A DNA stretch of 35,942 nt from Acidithiobacillus sp. (lineage in GTDB: Bacteria > Pseudomonadota > Gammaproteobacteria > Acidithiobacillales > Acidithiobacillaceae): positions 1 to 35,942 of the forward strand of contig NZ_JAGDWX010000017.1 in NCBI RefSeq assembly GCF_023256195.1, written 5' to 3'. The notes under the pieces were generated by a model. The model had not been told where the DNA came from. It ran no database searches and saw nothing but the letters and a program-made list of their open reading frames with translations. Numbering within the stretch: position 1 is the stretch's first letter; every line of letters starts with the position of its first letter. This document shows, in pieces, positions 1 to 9,784 of the stretch. Made by a program: the position numbers and the translations under genes.

Positions 1-442
1 CACCGAGGCGATCTTTGATCTGCCGCCGATGTCGCAGTGGGATCAGAACGCAAGCATCTTCCACGGGATCTGGACGGACCATCCGAACTTTGCGCCCACG
101 CCCAAACCGATCCCCATCCAGATTCCCGTAGCTTTCAACCGGGGCAAGTGCACGAACGTCAAATTGCTGCGCCGAGAGGTGGGTATGACGGGCCACTCTC
201 TGAGCGGTCAATGGTTCCGCGAGCATGAGGATGCGCTCGAGGCGCATTTACCGCCCTTAGCAAAGGATGTCCGTTACAGTCCCACCACACTTCTCAAGGT
301 ACCTGGACCGGAACAGATGAAACAGGAATGGATCGCCAGCAAGGGCAAAGCTTCCTACGAGCGGGTCATGGCCTATATCCATCATCTGGCCGCGAGCCAT
401 GGTGCGCCGGTAGCGGCGTATCGCGCTGGCGAGGACGAGTAG
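1..442 (+). CDS. C-terminal fragment of a probable alkaline-phosphatase-superfamily phosphoesterase (5' end outside window)
   Basis: The reading frame is open from base 2 and ends with TAG at 440-442, so the start lies upstream. About 146 residues are visible. By eye the first 40 align with the C-terminal part of the phosphoesterase lipoprotein at 3250-6054. PMSQWDQNAS here matches PMNLMDLAAR there, and WTDHPNFAPT matches FGDRADLRPY. In that family this stretch follows the EDDxQDG metal-site segment, so the catalytic core would be off the left edge. The remaining 100 residues are basic, lack recognisable motifs, and end in a helical tail (KASYERVMAYIHHLAAS). Family membership is inferred from this short alignment only. 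The internal ATG at 29 is unlikely to be the start because the conserved segment begins before it. Confidence 0.55.
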   Translation, partial: TEAIFDLPPMSQWDQNASIFHGIWTDHPNFAPTPKPIPIQIPVAFNRGKCTNVKLLRREVGMTGHSLSGQWFREHEDALEAHLPPLAKDVRYSPTTLLKVPGPEQMKQEWIASKGKASYERVMAYIHHLAASHGAPVAAYRAGEDE

Positions 443-548
443 CGCGTGGGTGACGGTGGAGCCGTGCTTGGCGCGGCGCCCATCGTCGGCGCTCATAGAG
501 CCGCGAGCCTGGCCGGCGAAGACTGGATTTTGCGCCGGTTTGGCGCCA

Positions 549-577
549 TTGCCAGCCAGGGCGTGCTGGGATACACT
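549..577 (+). promoter_or_regulatory. sigma-70-type promoter for tRNA-Ser
   Basis: A TTGCCA -35 (549-554) and a TACACT -10 (572-577) are separated by 17 bp. The predicted start falls a few bases before the mature tRNA at 588, which suits a tRNA promoter. This is pattern matching only. Confidence 0.5.
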
Positions 578-587
578 CGCCGGCCAT

Positions 588-678
<91 letters not shown>

Positions 679-777
679 ATGTCCATCCCGTTTCACTTCT
701 TAGCGATCCCCAAGTCCGTCCTGCCGTGTAGCTCTTGTCGCGTTCGTGGTATCGCTTGTGGACGATTCACCCGAGTT

Positions 778-2001
778 TCAGGCCCCCATGGCCTTGTCTT
801 CCTCGCCTTCCTCGCTTTGTGCGCGTCGGAGCAGAAAGGCCTTGAGATAGCGTGCCTCAGGGACGGCGGGCGGGTAGGGGTGATCCAGATCCTGTCCGGC
901 CTCGGCCAAGACTCGGTAGCTGCCGCGCGCCGCGCCGCGGGCGATGGCCTGGAGCAGGGCGTCGCGGCTCAGATGATAGGAGCAGGAGGCGGTAAAGAGC
1001 AGCCCGCCCGGACGCAGCAGGCGCAGGGCTAGATCGTTGAGGCGCGCGTAGGCAGCGGTGCCCTCCCGCACATCCTTGCGCGATTTGATGAGGGCTGGCG
1101 GGTCGAGGACGATGAGGTCGAAGGACTCGCCGCGATCTCGCAGCACACGCAAGCTCTCCAGCGCCTCGCCCTCCTGACTGCGAATCTGGCTCAGCCCATT
1201 GCGGCGTGCATTTTGGTCCAGCAGGGCCAGGGCCGGCGCGGAGCGATCCACCGCCAGCACCTCGACGGCCCCTGCACGTGCCAGGGGCAGGGCGAATCCG
1301 CCCAGGTAGCTGAACAGGTCCAGCACCCGCCGCCCTGGGGCAAACTGCATGAGTCGCTGACGGTTGCTACGGTGATCGTAGAACCAGCCGGTCTTTTGTC
1401 CCTGTCTGGGGTCGAGGACGAAGCTGCAACCGTTTTCGAAGACCTCCAGATGCTCCGGGACCACACCGGCGAGCACCTCGATGCGTTCCGGCAGGCCCTC
1501 GACGCTGCGGGCCACACCGCTGCCCTTGAGGAGGATTCCGCGCGGTTGCAGCAGTTCCGTGAGAGCGGCAACGATCAGGGCCAGGTCCTGCTCCATGCCC
1601 GCACTGCCCGTCTGCATCACCAGATGATCGCCATAGCGATCTACCACGAGACCCGGCAAGCCGTCTCCTTCGCCGTGGACCAGGCGGTAGAAGGGTGCGT
1701 CGAACATGGCCGCGCGCAGCTCCAGGGCATCCCGCAAGCGGCGTGCGTAGAAGGCGAGATCGATGGCTTCCTCAGGATTGCGCGTCAGGAGGCGGGCGCA
1801 GAGGAGGGCGTGGGGATTGACGTGGGCGAGTCCCAGGGGCTGGCCACGATGATCCTCGACCCGACAGACACTGCCCGGGGTGAGACCGGAAAGGGGTGTG
1901 CGGCCGACATCCACCTCATTGCTGTAGATCCAGGGGTGGCCGATCCGCAGCCGCCGGTCCTCGTTCTTCTTGAGTCGTAAAGGGGGGATGGGGTGGGCCA
2001 T
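778..2001 (-). CDS. rlmI: Class I SAM-dependent 23S rRNA (cytosine-C5) methyltransferase, RlmI-like
   Basis: The 407-residue protein is close to E. coli RlmI (396 residues), which makes m5C1962 in 23S rRNA. An N-terminal PUA-type RNA-binding domain (about 5-80, with IGHPWIYSNEV) is followed by an EEHxxF-like linker and a Rossmann methyltransferase. SAM motif I is VLDLFSYLGGFALPLA (about 226-241). The NPPY-equivalent motif is VLDPPALIKS (about 297). The catalytic cysteine region is TASCSYH (about 337). The ATG at 2001 is preceded on its own strand by AGGA with 7-nt spacing. The gene is divergent from mtnA across a 92-bp gap. The fold is certain; the exact target base is inferred from the family. 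Confidence 0.9.
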   Translation of the reverse strand: MAHPIPPLRLKKNEDRRLRIGHPWIYSNEVDVGRTPLSGLTPGSVCRVEDHRGQPLGLAHVNPHALLCARLLTRNPEEAIDLAFYARRLRDALELRAAMFDAPFYRLVHGEGDGLPGLVVDRYGDHLVMQTGSAGMEQDLALIVAALTELLQPRGILLKGSGVARSVEGLPERIEVLAGVVPEHLEVFENGCSFVLDPRQGQKTGWFYDHRSNRQRLMQFAPGRRVLDLFSYLGGFALPLARAGAVEVLAVDRSAPALALLDQNARRNGLSQIRSQEGEALESLRVLRDRGESFDLIVLDPPALIKSRKDVREGTAAYARLNDLALRLLRPGGLLFTASCSYHLSRDALLQAIARGAARGSYRVLAEAGQDLDHPYPPAVPEARYLKAFLLRRAQSEEGEEDKAMGA

Positions 2002-2034
2002 GGTTGTTCCTGTAATGGTTGTATTGCGTACATT

Positions 2035-2062
2035 TTACAGTTTGTGGGGCCTTCCGTATATT
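2035..2062 (+). promoter_or_regulatory. sigma-70-type promoter for mtnA
   Basis: TTTACA (2035-2040) and TATATT (2057-2062) are separated by 16 bp, which would start transcription about 25 nt before the mtnA ATG. The element lies in the 92-bp divergent gap between rlmI and mtnA. Confidence 0.5.
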
Positions 2063-2093
2063 GCCTGCAAGCCCATGTCCACCGGAGAAAGCC

Positions 2094-3131
2094 ATGTCCC
2101 CCGCCGACCAGATCCGTCCCATACGCTGGCAAAATGAAGCCCTGGAGCTCCTGGATCAGCGTCGTCTACCCGCTGAGGAGTGCTATCTGCGCCTGGAGGA
2201 GCCGGAGGCGGTGGCGACGGCCATTGCCGACATGGTCGTGCGTGGTGCACCGGCCATCGGCATCACCGCGGCCTTTGGCATGGCCCTGGCGGCGCGGCGG
2301 GTCGCGGGTAAGGTCGACTGGCGCGAGTCCCTGAATCGCAGCGCCGATTTGCTGCGCCGGGCGCGGCCGACGGCGGTGAATCTGGGCTGGGCCGTAGAGC
2401 AGCAGCTGCACAACGCCGGACTCTGCGACGATGCCACTACCGCCGGCGAGCAGCTGCTGCACTGGGCCCTCGATCTCCTGGCGCAAGATATCCGCGACAA
2501 TCAGCGCATGGGCGCCCTGGGAGCCGAGGTTCTGCCGCCGGAGGGCGGTATCCTCACCCACTGCAACACCGGCAGTCTGGCCACCGGCGGCTTCGGCACC
2601 GCCTTGGGGGTGATCCGCGCCGGCATCGCTGCGGGCCGCAATTGGCGCATCTATGCCGATGAGACCCGCCCATGGCTCCAGGGCGCCCGACTCACCGCCT
2701 GGGAACTGCAAAAAGACGGCATTCCCTTTTCTGTGAATGTCGACGGCGCGGCGGGACACCTCATGGCCCGGGGCGAGATCCAGGCAGTGATCGTCGGCGC
2801 CGACCGCATCGCCGCCAATGGCGACACGGCCAACAAGATTGGTACCTATACGCTGGCGGTGCTGGCCCGTCACCATCAGATTCCCTTCTTTGTGGCGGCG
2901 CCCTTGTCGACGGTGGATTTTGCCATGAGCGATGGCAGCAGTATCGTCATCGAGGAACGGCCCGCTGCGGAAGTACGCCAGTGCGGCGGACGGGAAATGA
3001 CCCCCGCCGGTGTCTCCGTGCGCAATCCTGCCTTTGATGTCACGCCGGCGGCGCTCATCGCCGCTATCATCACCGAGAAGGGTGTGGTTCGCCCGCCCTT
3101 TCTCGAGGGCCTCGCCGCCCTGGGCAAGTGA
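2094..3131 (+). CDS. mtnA: Methylthioribose-1-phosphate isomerase MtnA
   Basis: This enzyme converts 5-methylthioribose-1-phosphate to methylthioribulose-1-phosphate in the methionine salvage pathway. The 345-residue product has the normal length for the eIF2B-alpha-like MtnA family. The catalytic cysteine is in THCNTGSLATGGFGTALG (about residue 160). The catalytic aspartate is in IVGADRIAANGDTANKIG (about 240). The substrate-binding VRGAPAIGITAA motif is near residue 50. The start at 2094 (MSPADQ) is supported by GGAGAA at 2084-2089. A longer open frame from 2019 would overlap the promoter. No other methionine-salvage gene is adjacent, so the pathway must be completed elsewhere. Confidence 0.95.
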   Translation: MSPADQIRPIRWQNEALELLDQRRLPAEECYLRLEEPEAVATAIADMVVRGAPAIGITAAFGMALAARRVAGKVDWRESLNRSADLLRRARPTAVNLGWAVEQQLHNAGLCDDATTAGEQLLHWALDLLAQDIRDNQRMGALGAEVLPPEGGILTHCNTGSLATGGFGTALGVIRAGIAAGRNWRIYADETRPWLQGARLTAWELQKDGIPFSVNVDGAAGHLMARGEIQAVIVGADRIAANGDTANKIGTYTLAVLARHHQIPFFVAAPLSTVDFAMSDGSSIVIEERPAAEVRQCGGREMTPAGVSVRNPAFDVTPAALIAAIITEKGVVRPPFLEGLAALGK

Positions 3132-3182
3132 TTCCGGATCCGCTCCGCGACGGCGTCTGGCCCCGTGGCGCTCGAGGAGCAC

Positions 3183-3211
3183 TTGGCCAGAACTCATAGA
3201 CGCCGTATATT
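3183..3211 (+). promoter_or_regulatory. Possible sigma-70 promoter for the phosphoesterase lipoprotein gene
   Basis: TTGGCC (3183-3188) and TATATT (3206-3211) have 17-bp spacing, about 38 bp before the start codon. The -10 decamer CCGTATATTG also occurs at the mtnA promoter. An inverted repeat, CGGCGTCT (3151-3158) with AGACGCCG (3198-3205), abuts the -10 and may end the mtnA transcript or act as an operator. Confidence 0.42.
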
Positions 3212-3249
3212 GAGCCCATAAAGAATCCGGATGTGTAGGGAGCGTGGAT

Positions 3250-6054
3250 ATGGGCGTGGGACGTAGATTGCTCGGGGTAGTGCTGCTCGCTTCGGCCGTG
3301 GCGGGTTGTGCGCACACGGGCGCACCAAAAGGTCCGGAGCAGCCCGGTCCCATGGCCTATGCCCAGCCCCTGGCGGCGACAGCAGCCGCGGTCTCGGCGC
3401 AGCCACTTGGCCAGCGTCTGCCCACGGGGCAGGTAGTCCGTCCTGCCGGTGAAGCTTTGATCTGGGGTGACAAGGCCCTGGAGAATCACGCCATCGACCT
3501 CGCTCTCTCGCCCGATGGCAAGCGAGTGGCGATACTTGGGCGCTTCGATGTCGCCCTTTTCGATGTGGCGAGTCGTGAGATGCTTGCGAGCTACGCCTTC
3601 GCCACGGATGTGCAGGGTCTGGGGACCTACGGTGGTGTCGCCTGGAGTGCTGACGGCCGAGAATTCTATGTGCCGGTGTCGCAGACCGACCGCAAGTTCA
3701 AGACGCCCAGCGATGGCGCGATTCTAGGCTTTCGCCCCGAGCGTGACGCCCAAGGACGCTGGCACTTGCCGCTGCCACGCTTTGTGGCCGTGTTTGCGCC
3801 GGAGCGCGATCGCCCCGCCTTGCCTACCGCCCTGACCCCGGCGGCCGATGGACGTCACCTGCTGGTGGCCCTCAATGGTCAGACCGCCATCGCCCGGATC
3901 GACCCCGAATCGGGTCGAATCCAGCGACTGCCTCTGCGGGAAGGGCGCTGGCCCAGCAGCCTCACGGAAAAGGATGGCAGGATCTTCGTGACCGAGTGGG
4001 CGGGGCTACCGCCCAAGGATCTGCGCTCGGCCGGCTTTGGCGGCTGGAACGATTACGCTCTCAAACTGCAGGAGTCGGTACGCGTGGACGGGACCACCGA
4101 CGTGGCGCGGGAGGGTTTCGTGGAGGTTCTGGGTGCCGACGGGCAGAGCCTGAAGCGTTTGCAGGTGGGGCTCTCACCCATCGGCCTCACCCAGCATCCG
4201 GAGCGTCCCTTCGTCTACGTGGCCGATGCCGGCAGTGACACGGTCTCGGTCATCGATACCCAGCGCCTGGAGGTCGTCGAGCGCATTCCGATGGGTCTGC
4301 CCGGGACGGCCTACGGCGTGGTACCCACGGCCATCCTGGCCAGTCCTGATGGCGAACATGTCCTGGTGGCACTGGGGCGGCTCAATGCCCTGGCCTGGGT
4401 TCGTCTGGGCCGGGACAGCGGTGGGAGCGGTGCTGTCCCCCGTAGTCGGGTGGAGGGTTACGTCCCCGTGGGCGAGTACCCCACAGGCCTCGCCTGGGCG
4501 GATGCAGGACGGTCGCTTTGGGTAACCAACCTGGAAGGCTTCGGCCCCTACGCCACCGTGCCCAGCGGCTTCGACAAGGCCTTTCGCAGCGATTATCCAC
4601 GCCCCGGCGAGCTTGAGGGTTTCGGTACCGACGGCAGCTACAATGCCCACCGTCAACAGAATGTACTCTCGGTCGTGCCTTGGCCGCCAAGCTCTGCTCA
4701 GCTGCTCCGTTGGACCCAGCAGGTGACGGCCGACCGTTTCCTAAGCGCCGCCCGCAGCCATGCCGCAGCCCTGCAGCAGCTGCCGCGTCCGGGAGTAAAG
4801 CCTCGGCCCATTCCGGAGCGGCTGGGCGAGCCATCGGTCTTTCACCACGTGGTCTACATCATCAAGGAAAATCGCACCTACGATCAGGTGCTGGGCGATC
4901 TGTCCCAGGGGCAGGGAGACCCGCAGCTGACGGTGTTTGGGCGCAGCATAACTCCCAACCACCACGCTCTGGCCGAAGAGTTTGCGCTGCTGGACCAATA
5001 CTTTCTGCCGGCCAAGAGTTCCGCCGAGGGGCACCCCTGGGCCACCACGGCCTTCCTCAGCGATTACGTCCAGCGCAATGTACGTGCCTGGTTCCGCGGC
5101 TATCCCCACACCATCCTCGACGCGCTGGTGCCGCCCAAGACGGGGTACCTGTGGGACGCGGCACTGGCGCGTGGTCTGTCGGTGCGAATCTACGGTGAGG
5201 CGACTCTGCCGGTGATGGCGCAGAAGCATCTCACCTGGCTCGACCTCTGGCAGTTGCGAGAGGAGGGCCGCCTGCCGGAAGCATTGGGCGTCGAGGGCAC
5301 TATCCCTGCCGTACTGCAGCATGGCCATCCGCTCTATCCCGGCGAGGATTATCGCTTTTCCGATCAGTTTCGTGCCGATCTCTTGCTCCAGGATCTCGCC
5401 CGCTTCGAGGCCCAAGGTCAGATGCCGAATCTGCTCATCGTCGCGCTCCCCAACGATCACACCGCCGGCATGAAGCCCTACTTTCCGCAACCGCAGGCGA
5501 TGATGGCGGACAATGACCTGGCTCTGGGGCGCATCGTCGAGGCCTTGTCGCGCTCGCGTTTCTGGTCCGATACGGTGATTTTCGTGACCGAGGACGATGC
5601 CCAGGATGGCTGGGATCACCTCTCGCCCTTTCGCAGCCTTGGCTACGTCATCAGTCCGTATTCACGGCTGGGGCGGGTCGAGCACCATTTCTACAGCCAA
5701 CTGGACATGTTGCGCACCATGGAACAGATCCTGGGGATTGCGCCCATGAATCTCATGGATCTGGCGGCGCGACCCATGATGGAGCTCTTTGGCGACCGTG
5801 CCGATCTGCGGCCTTATCAGCTGCGTCCCGCCACCCTCGCTCTGGATACCATGAATCCCGTCGCACCCCTGGCGGGTCGTGCTCCCTACCGCGATCCTTT
5901 GGGCCGGGAGCTCTATGCCAAGGCCCTGGCTATGGCAGCGCGCATCGACGACCCCGACCAGGACGAGCTCATGAACCGGATGATCTGGTACGCAGTCAAG
6001 GGCACGGCCCCCTACCCGGTGCAGGAACGGCGGATCTCCGCCAAGGACGACTGA
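3250..6054 (+). CDS. Lipoprotein with N-terminal beta-propeller and C-terminal alkaline-phosphatase-family phosphoesterase domain
   Basis: A 934-residue exported lipoprotein. The signal peptide MGVGRRLLGVVLLASAVAGC ends in lipobox VAGC with Cys20, predicting lipidation and anchoring to a membrane. Residues about 70-460 form YncE/YVTN-type propeller blades (for example RPFVYVADAGSDTVSVIDT). The phosphoesterase (PF04185-like) domain begins near 530 with VVYIIKENRTYDQVLGDL. It continues with SSAEGHPWATTAF (about 588), NDHTAG (about 735) and VTEDDAQDGWDH (about 775), the probable metal-binding elements. The architecture matches proteins annotated as bifunctional YncE/alkaline phosphatase family; the substrate is unknown. 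ATG 3250 is preferred over GTG 3244 because AGGGAG at 3237-3242 gives 7-nt spacing. The truncated gene at the left edge looks like a paralogue. Confidence 0.85.
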   Translation: MGVGRRLLGVVLLASAVAGCAHTGAPKGPEQPGPMAYAQPLAATAAAVSAQPLGQRLPTGQVVRPAGEALIWGDKALENHAIDLALSPDGKRVAILGRFDVALFDVASREMLASYAFATDVQGLGTYGGVAWSADGREFYVPVSQTDRKFKTPSDGAILGFRPERDAQGRWHLPLPRFVAVFAPERDRPALPTALTPAADGRHLLVALNGQTAIARIDPESGRIQRLPLREGRWPSSLTEKDGRIFVTEWAGLPPKDLRSAGFGGWNDYALKLQESVRVDGTTDVAREGFVEVLGADGQSLKRLQVGLSPIGLTQHPERPFVYVADAGSDTVSVIDTQRLEVVERIPMGLPGTAYGVVPTAILASPDGEHVLVALGRLNALAWVRLGRDSGGSGAVPRSRVEGYVPVGEYPTGLAWADAGRSLWVTNLEGFGPYATVPSGFDKAFRSDYPRPGELEGFGTDGSYNAHRQQNVLSVVPWPPSSAQLLRWTQQVTADRFLSAARSHAAALQQLPRPGVKPRPIPERLGEPSVFHHVVYIIKENRTYDQVLGDLSQGQGDPQLTVFGRSITPNHHALAEEFALLDQYFLPAKSSAEGHPWATTAFLSDYVQRNVRAWFRGYPHTILDALVPPKTGYLWDAALARGLSVRIYGEATLPVMAQKHLTWLDLWQLREEGRLPEALGVEGTIPAVLQHGHPLYPGEDYRFSDQFRADLLLQDLARFEAQGQMPNLLIVALPNDHTAGMKPYFPQPQAMMADNDLALGRIVEALSRSRFWSDTVIFVTEDDAQDGWDHLSPFRSLGYVISPYSRLGRVEHHFYSQLDMLRTMEQILGIAPMNLMDLAARPMMELFGDRADLRPYQLRPATLALDTMNPVAPLAGRAPYRDPLGRELYAKALAMAARIDDPDQDELMNRMIWYAVKGTAPYPVQERRISAKDD

Positions 6055-6161
6055 AGCCCGCTCTCGCGAAGCCTGCGGTTCGACGGAGGGGAGCAGTCGC
6101 GCCCCAAAGGCGAACATGGCATAATGTCGGGATGCTCTGTGTAGAAGGATAAGCAGCGTCC

Positions 6162-8705
6162 ATGGTGGACTTCGCCAAAGAAACCATCCCCGTCAGTCTC
6201 GAAAAGGAAATGCGCCAGTCCTACCTCGATTACGCCATGAGCGTCATCGTCGGTCGGGCTCTGCCGGACGCCCGGGATGGTCTGAAGCCTGTGCACCGGC
6301 GGGTGCTCTACGCCATGCACGAGATGGGCAACGATTGGAACAAGCCCTACAAGAAGTCCGCCCGTGTGGTGGGCGATGTGATCGGCAAGTATCACCCCCA
6401 CGGTGATGTAGCGGTCTACGACACCATCGTGCGCATGGCCCAGGACTTTTCCATGCGTTATCCCCTCATCGACGGCCAGGGCAACTTCGGCTCCGTGGAT
6501 GGTGACAGCCCGGCGGCCATGCGTTACACCGAAGTGCGCATGTCCCGCATCGCCCACGAGATGCTCGCCGATATCGAGCGCGAGACCGTGGATTTTGGCC
6601 CCAACTACGACGAGAAGGAAGTGGAGCCGCAGGTGCTGCCGGCGCGCATACCCAACCTGCTCATCAACGGTTCGGCGGGTATTGCCGTGGGTATGGCCAC
6701 CAATATCCCGCCCCACAATCTCAGCGAAGTCCTGAGCGCCTGCATTGCCCTGGTGGACGACGACGATCTGCCCGATAGCGAGCTGTTCCGGCTGGTGCCG
6801 GCGCCGGACTTCCCCACGGCGGGGATCCTTCTGGGTAACGAAGGAGCCATCGAGGCCTACCGTAGTGGGCGCGGGCGCGTGGTCATGCGGGCGCGGGCGG
6901 AGATCGAGACCGATGCCAAAAGCGGGCGGCAGACCATTGCCGTCAGCGAGCTGCCCTATCAGGTCAACAAGGCCAAGCTCATCGAGCGCATCGCCGAGAT
7001 GGTCAAGGAAAAGCGCCTGGAGGGTATCAGCGACCTGCGCGACGAGTCGGATAAGTCCGGCATGCGTATCGCCATCGAACTCAAGCGCGATGCCAACGCC
7101 GAGGTGGTGCTCAACAACCTCTATCAGCACACCGCCTTGCAGAGCGTCTTCAACATCAACATGGTCGCCCTGTTGGACGGCGCGCCTCAGACCCTGGGCC
7201 TGCGCGACGCCCTGAAGGCCTTCTTGCGCCATCGGCGGGAGGTGGTGACCCGGCGCAGTATCTTTGAACTCAAAAAGGCCAGGGACCGTGCCCACATCCT
7301 GGAAGGTCTGGCCGTGGCCCTGGTCAATCTCGACCCCCTTATCGCCCTCATCCGGGCCGCCGCCAGTCCCGCCGAAGCCAAGGCGCAGATGCTTGCACGG
7401 GTGTGGGAGCCGGGTCTGGTGGCCGCATTGCTGGCCGAGCGCGGTGAGCCCTCGGCGGGGCTGCAGGCGGACGGCTATCACCTGTCCGAGGCCCAGGCCC
7501 AGGCCATCCTCGATCTGCGTCTGCACCGCCTGACGGGGCTGGAGCAGGACAAGATCCGCGAGGAATATCTGGGCTTGCTGGAGCGGATCCGCGAGCTTCT
7601 GGAGATTCTGGGCTCCGATGCCCGGCTCATGGCCGTGATCCGGGCCGAGCTCGTGGCTATCCGCGACCAGTACGGGGATGCGCGCCGCAGCGAGATCATC
7701 GCCGACACCGGTGCCATCGCCACCGAGGACCTCATCGCCGAAGAGAACATGGTGGTGACCTTCACGCACGCTGGCTACATCAAGGCCCAGCCCGTCACCA
7801 CCTTCAACGCGCAGCGGCGGGGCGGGCGGGGCAAGGTGGCCACGACCACCAAGGAAGAGGATTTCGTTGAGCGGATGTTCTGCGCCTCTACCCACGCCAC
7901 GGTGCTGTTCTTCAGCAATCTTGGCAAGGTTTTCTGGCAGAAGGTCTACCAGCTTCCGCAAAGCGGCCGTAGTGCGCGGGGCAAGCCCATCGTCAATCTG
8001 TTGTCCTTGGCCCCCAGCGAAGGCATCACCACCGTGCTGCCGGTGCGGGAGTTCCAGGAGGGCCAGTTCGTCTGCATGGTCACCGCCCACGGCGTGGTCA
8101 AGAAGACGCCGCTCATGGAGTATTCCCGTCCCCGCAGTCAGGGAATCAATGCCATCAACCTGGACCCAGGCGACCGTCTGGTGGCCGTCTGTCTGTCCGA
8201 TGGTCAGCGCGAGTTCATGCTCTTCACGCGCAAAGGTATGGCCGTGCGCTTCCCCGAAGACAAGGTCCGACCCATGGGGCGGACGGCGCGCGGGGTGCGT
8301 GGAATCTCCCTGGATGCCGACGATCGCGTCATATCGGCGCAGATCGTCGATCCCCGTCAGGTCATCCTCACCGCTACCGCCCGTGGCTACGGCAAGCTGA
8401 CCAATGTCGAGGAGTACCGCCGTACCAACCGCGGCGGCAAAGGCGTCATCGCCATTCAGACCAATGCCCGCAACGGTCCGGTGGTGGGTGCACTGGCCGT
8501 CACGGAGTCGGACGAACTCATGCTGGTATCCAACAGCGGCACCCTCATCCGCATTGCCGTGCAGGGGATCCGCCGCACCGGACGCAATGCGCAGGGGGTA
8601 CGCCTCATCCATCTGGCCGCAGACGAGCAGTTGGCGGGTCTCGCCCTCATTGCCGATGCTCAGGAAGATGCGGGTCAGTGCGATTTTGACCTGGAGACCG
8701 AATGA
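6162..8705 (+). CDS. gyrA: DNA gyrase subunit A
   Basis: This is the breakage-reunion subunit of the A2B2 gyrase that introduces negative supercoils. The 847 residues contain the winged-helix and tower domains with active-site Tyr122 ([11 protein letters not shown]). The C-terminal pinwheel carries an intact GyrA box, QRRGGRGK (about residue 550), which distinguishes it from ParC. The quinolone-determining stretch reads [10 protein letters not shown], so position 83 is Val (codon GTA) where E. coli has Ser; Asp87 is kept. ATG at 6162 has AAGGA upstream (6145-6149). The stop overlaps the serC start as ATGA, so gyrA heads the aromatic gene block. Confidence 0.98.
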   Translation: MVDFAKETIPVSLEKEMRQSYLDYAMSVIVGRALPDARDGLKPVHRRVLYAMHEMGNDWNKPYKKSARVVGDVIGKYHPHGDVAVYDTIVRMAQDFSMRYPLIDGQGNFGSVDGDSPAAMRYTEVRMSRIAHEMLADIERETVDFGPNYDEKEVEPQVLPARIPNLLINGSAGIAVGMATNIPPHNLSEVLSACIALVDDDDLPDSELFRLVPAPDFPTAGILLGNEGAIEAYRSGRGRVVMRARAEIETDAKSGRQTIAVSELPYQVNKAKLIERIAEMVKEKRLEGISDLRDESDKSGMRIAIELKRDANAEVVLNNLYQHTALQSVFNINMVALLDGAPQTLGLRDALKAFLRHRREVVTRRSIFELKKARDRAHILEGLAVALVNLDPLIALIRAAASPAEAKAQMLARVWEPGLVAALLAERGEPSAGLQADGYHLSEAQAQAILDLRLHRLTGLEQDKIREEYLGLLERIRELLEILGSDARLMAVIRAELVAIRDQYGDARRSEIIADTGAIATEDLIAEENMVVTFTHAGYIKAQPVTTFNAQRRGGRGKVATTTKEEDFVERMFCASTHATVLFFSNLGKVFWQKVYQLPQSGRSARGKPIVNLLSLAPSEGITTVLPVREFQEGQFVCMVTAHGVVKKTPLMEYSRPRSQGINAINLDPGDRLVAVCLSDGQREFMLFTRKGMAVRFPEDKVRPMGRTARGVRGISLDADDRVISAQIVDPRQVILTATARGYGKLTNVEEYRRTNRGGKGVIAIQTNARNGPVVGALAVTESDELMLVSNSGTLIRIAVQGIRRTGRNAQGVRLIHLAADEQLAGLALIADAQEDAGQCDFDLETE

Positions 8706-9784
8706 GTCGGACGATCTACAATTTTGGCGCGGGACCGGCGCTCCTGCCGGCGCCGGTCATGGCGCGGGTGCAGGAAGAATTTCGCGATTGGCACGGCAGC
8801 GGTATGTCGGTGCTGGAAATGAGCCATCGTGGCAAGGAATATCAAGGCATCATCCAACAGGCGGAGCAGGATCTGCGGGACCTGCTGGCCATCCCCGACC
8901 ACTATCGGGTGCTCTTTCTGCAGGGCGGAGCCAGTCTCCAGTTTGCCATGGTCCCCCTCAATCTGCTGGCGGGCCGGACAGCGGCCTACGTCGAGACGGG
9001 TGTGTGGTCGCGCAAGGCCAGTCAGGAGGCGCGGCGGTTTGGCGAGGTGGCCATTGCCGCCAGCAATGCCGAGGGCGCGCGCGAGGTGCCGCCGCAGAAG
9101 GAGTGGCAGTTACCCGAGGACTGCGCCTATCTGCACATAGCCGGTAACGAGACCATCGACGGTATCGAGTTCGACTTTATCCCGGAGCTGGGGGAGGTGC
9201 CCTTGGTGAGCGATGCCTCCTCGCACCTACTGTCGCGGCCGCTGCCGGTGGAACGTTTCGGTCTCATCTACGCCGGCGCCCAGAAGAACATCGGGCCGGC
9301 GGGCCTTACCTTGGTCATCGTGCGTGAGGATCTGCTGGGGCGGGCCGACTCCCGCACCCCCACCATGCTGGATTATGCCGTGCACGCCCGCGAGCACTCC
9401 ATGTATAACACTCCGGCTACCTTCGCCATTTACGTTGCCGGTCTGGTATTCCAGTGGCTCAAGGATCTGGGCGGTCTGTCGGCCATGGAAAAGATCAACC
9501 GGACCAAGGCAGAGCTCCTCTACAGGGCCATCGACGACTCCGGCGGCTATTACCGCAATACCGTGACGCCGCGCAATCGCTCGCGCATGAATGTGCCTTT
9601 CTTTCTGCACGACAGTGCCCTGGATGCCCGCTTTCTGGAGGAGTCCCAGGCTGCCGGGCTGCTGCAGCTCAAGGGCCATCGCCTGCTGGGGGGCATGCGC
9701 GCCTCCATCTACAACGCCATGCCCCTGGAGGGGGTGGAGGCGCTGGTGGCCTTCCTGCGCGATTTCGCTGCCCGCCATGGCTGA
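8702..9784 (+). CDS. serC: Phosphoserine aminotransferase
   Basis: A PLP-dependent class V aminotransferase. It converts 3-phosphohydroxypyruvate to phosphoserine (serine synthesis) and makes 4-phosphohydroxythreonine for pyridoxal phosphate. The 360-residue length equals that of E. coli SerC (362). It starts [16 protein letters not shown], a family signature. The PLP lysine is in [13 protein letters not shown] (about residue 196), and the C-terminus has [15 protein letters not shown] overlaps the gyrA stop by 4 bases. Its own 3' end overlaps pheA by 8 bases. The serC-pheA-hisC linkage is known from pseudomonads and beta-proteobacteria. Confidence 0.97.
   Translation: MSRTIYNFGAGPALLPAPVMARVQEEFRDWHGSGMSVLEMSHRGKEYQGIIQQAEQDLRDLLAIPDHYRVLFLQGGASLQFAMVPLNLLAGRTAAYVETGVWSRKASQEARRFGEVAIAASNAEGAREVPPQKEWQLPEDCAYLHIAGNETIDGIEFDFIPELGEVPLVSDASSHLLSRPLPVERFGLIYAGAQKNIGPAGLTLVIVREDLLGRADSRTPTMLDYAVHAREHSMYNTPATFAIYVAGLVFQWLKDLGGLSAMEKINRTKAELLYRAIDDSGGYYRNTVTPRNRSRMNVPFFLHDSALDARFLEESQAAGLLQLKGHRLLGGMRASIYNAMPLEGVEALVAFLRDFAARHG

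Noticed and set aside
6012-8612. Very long open frame on the minus strand opposite gyrA (866 codons)
   Set aside because: A mirror of the GC-rich gyrA codon pattern. The translation is rich in His, Gly and Asp with no domain, and gyrA itself is certain.
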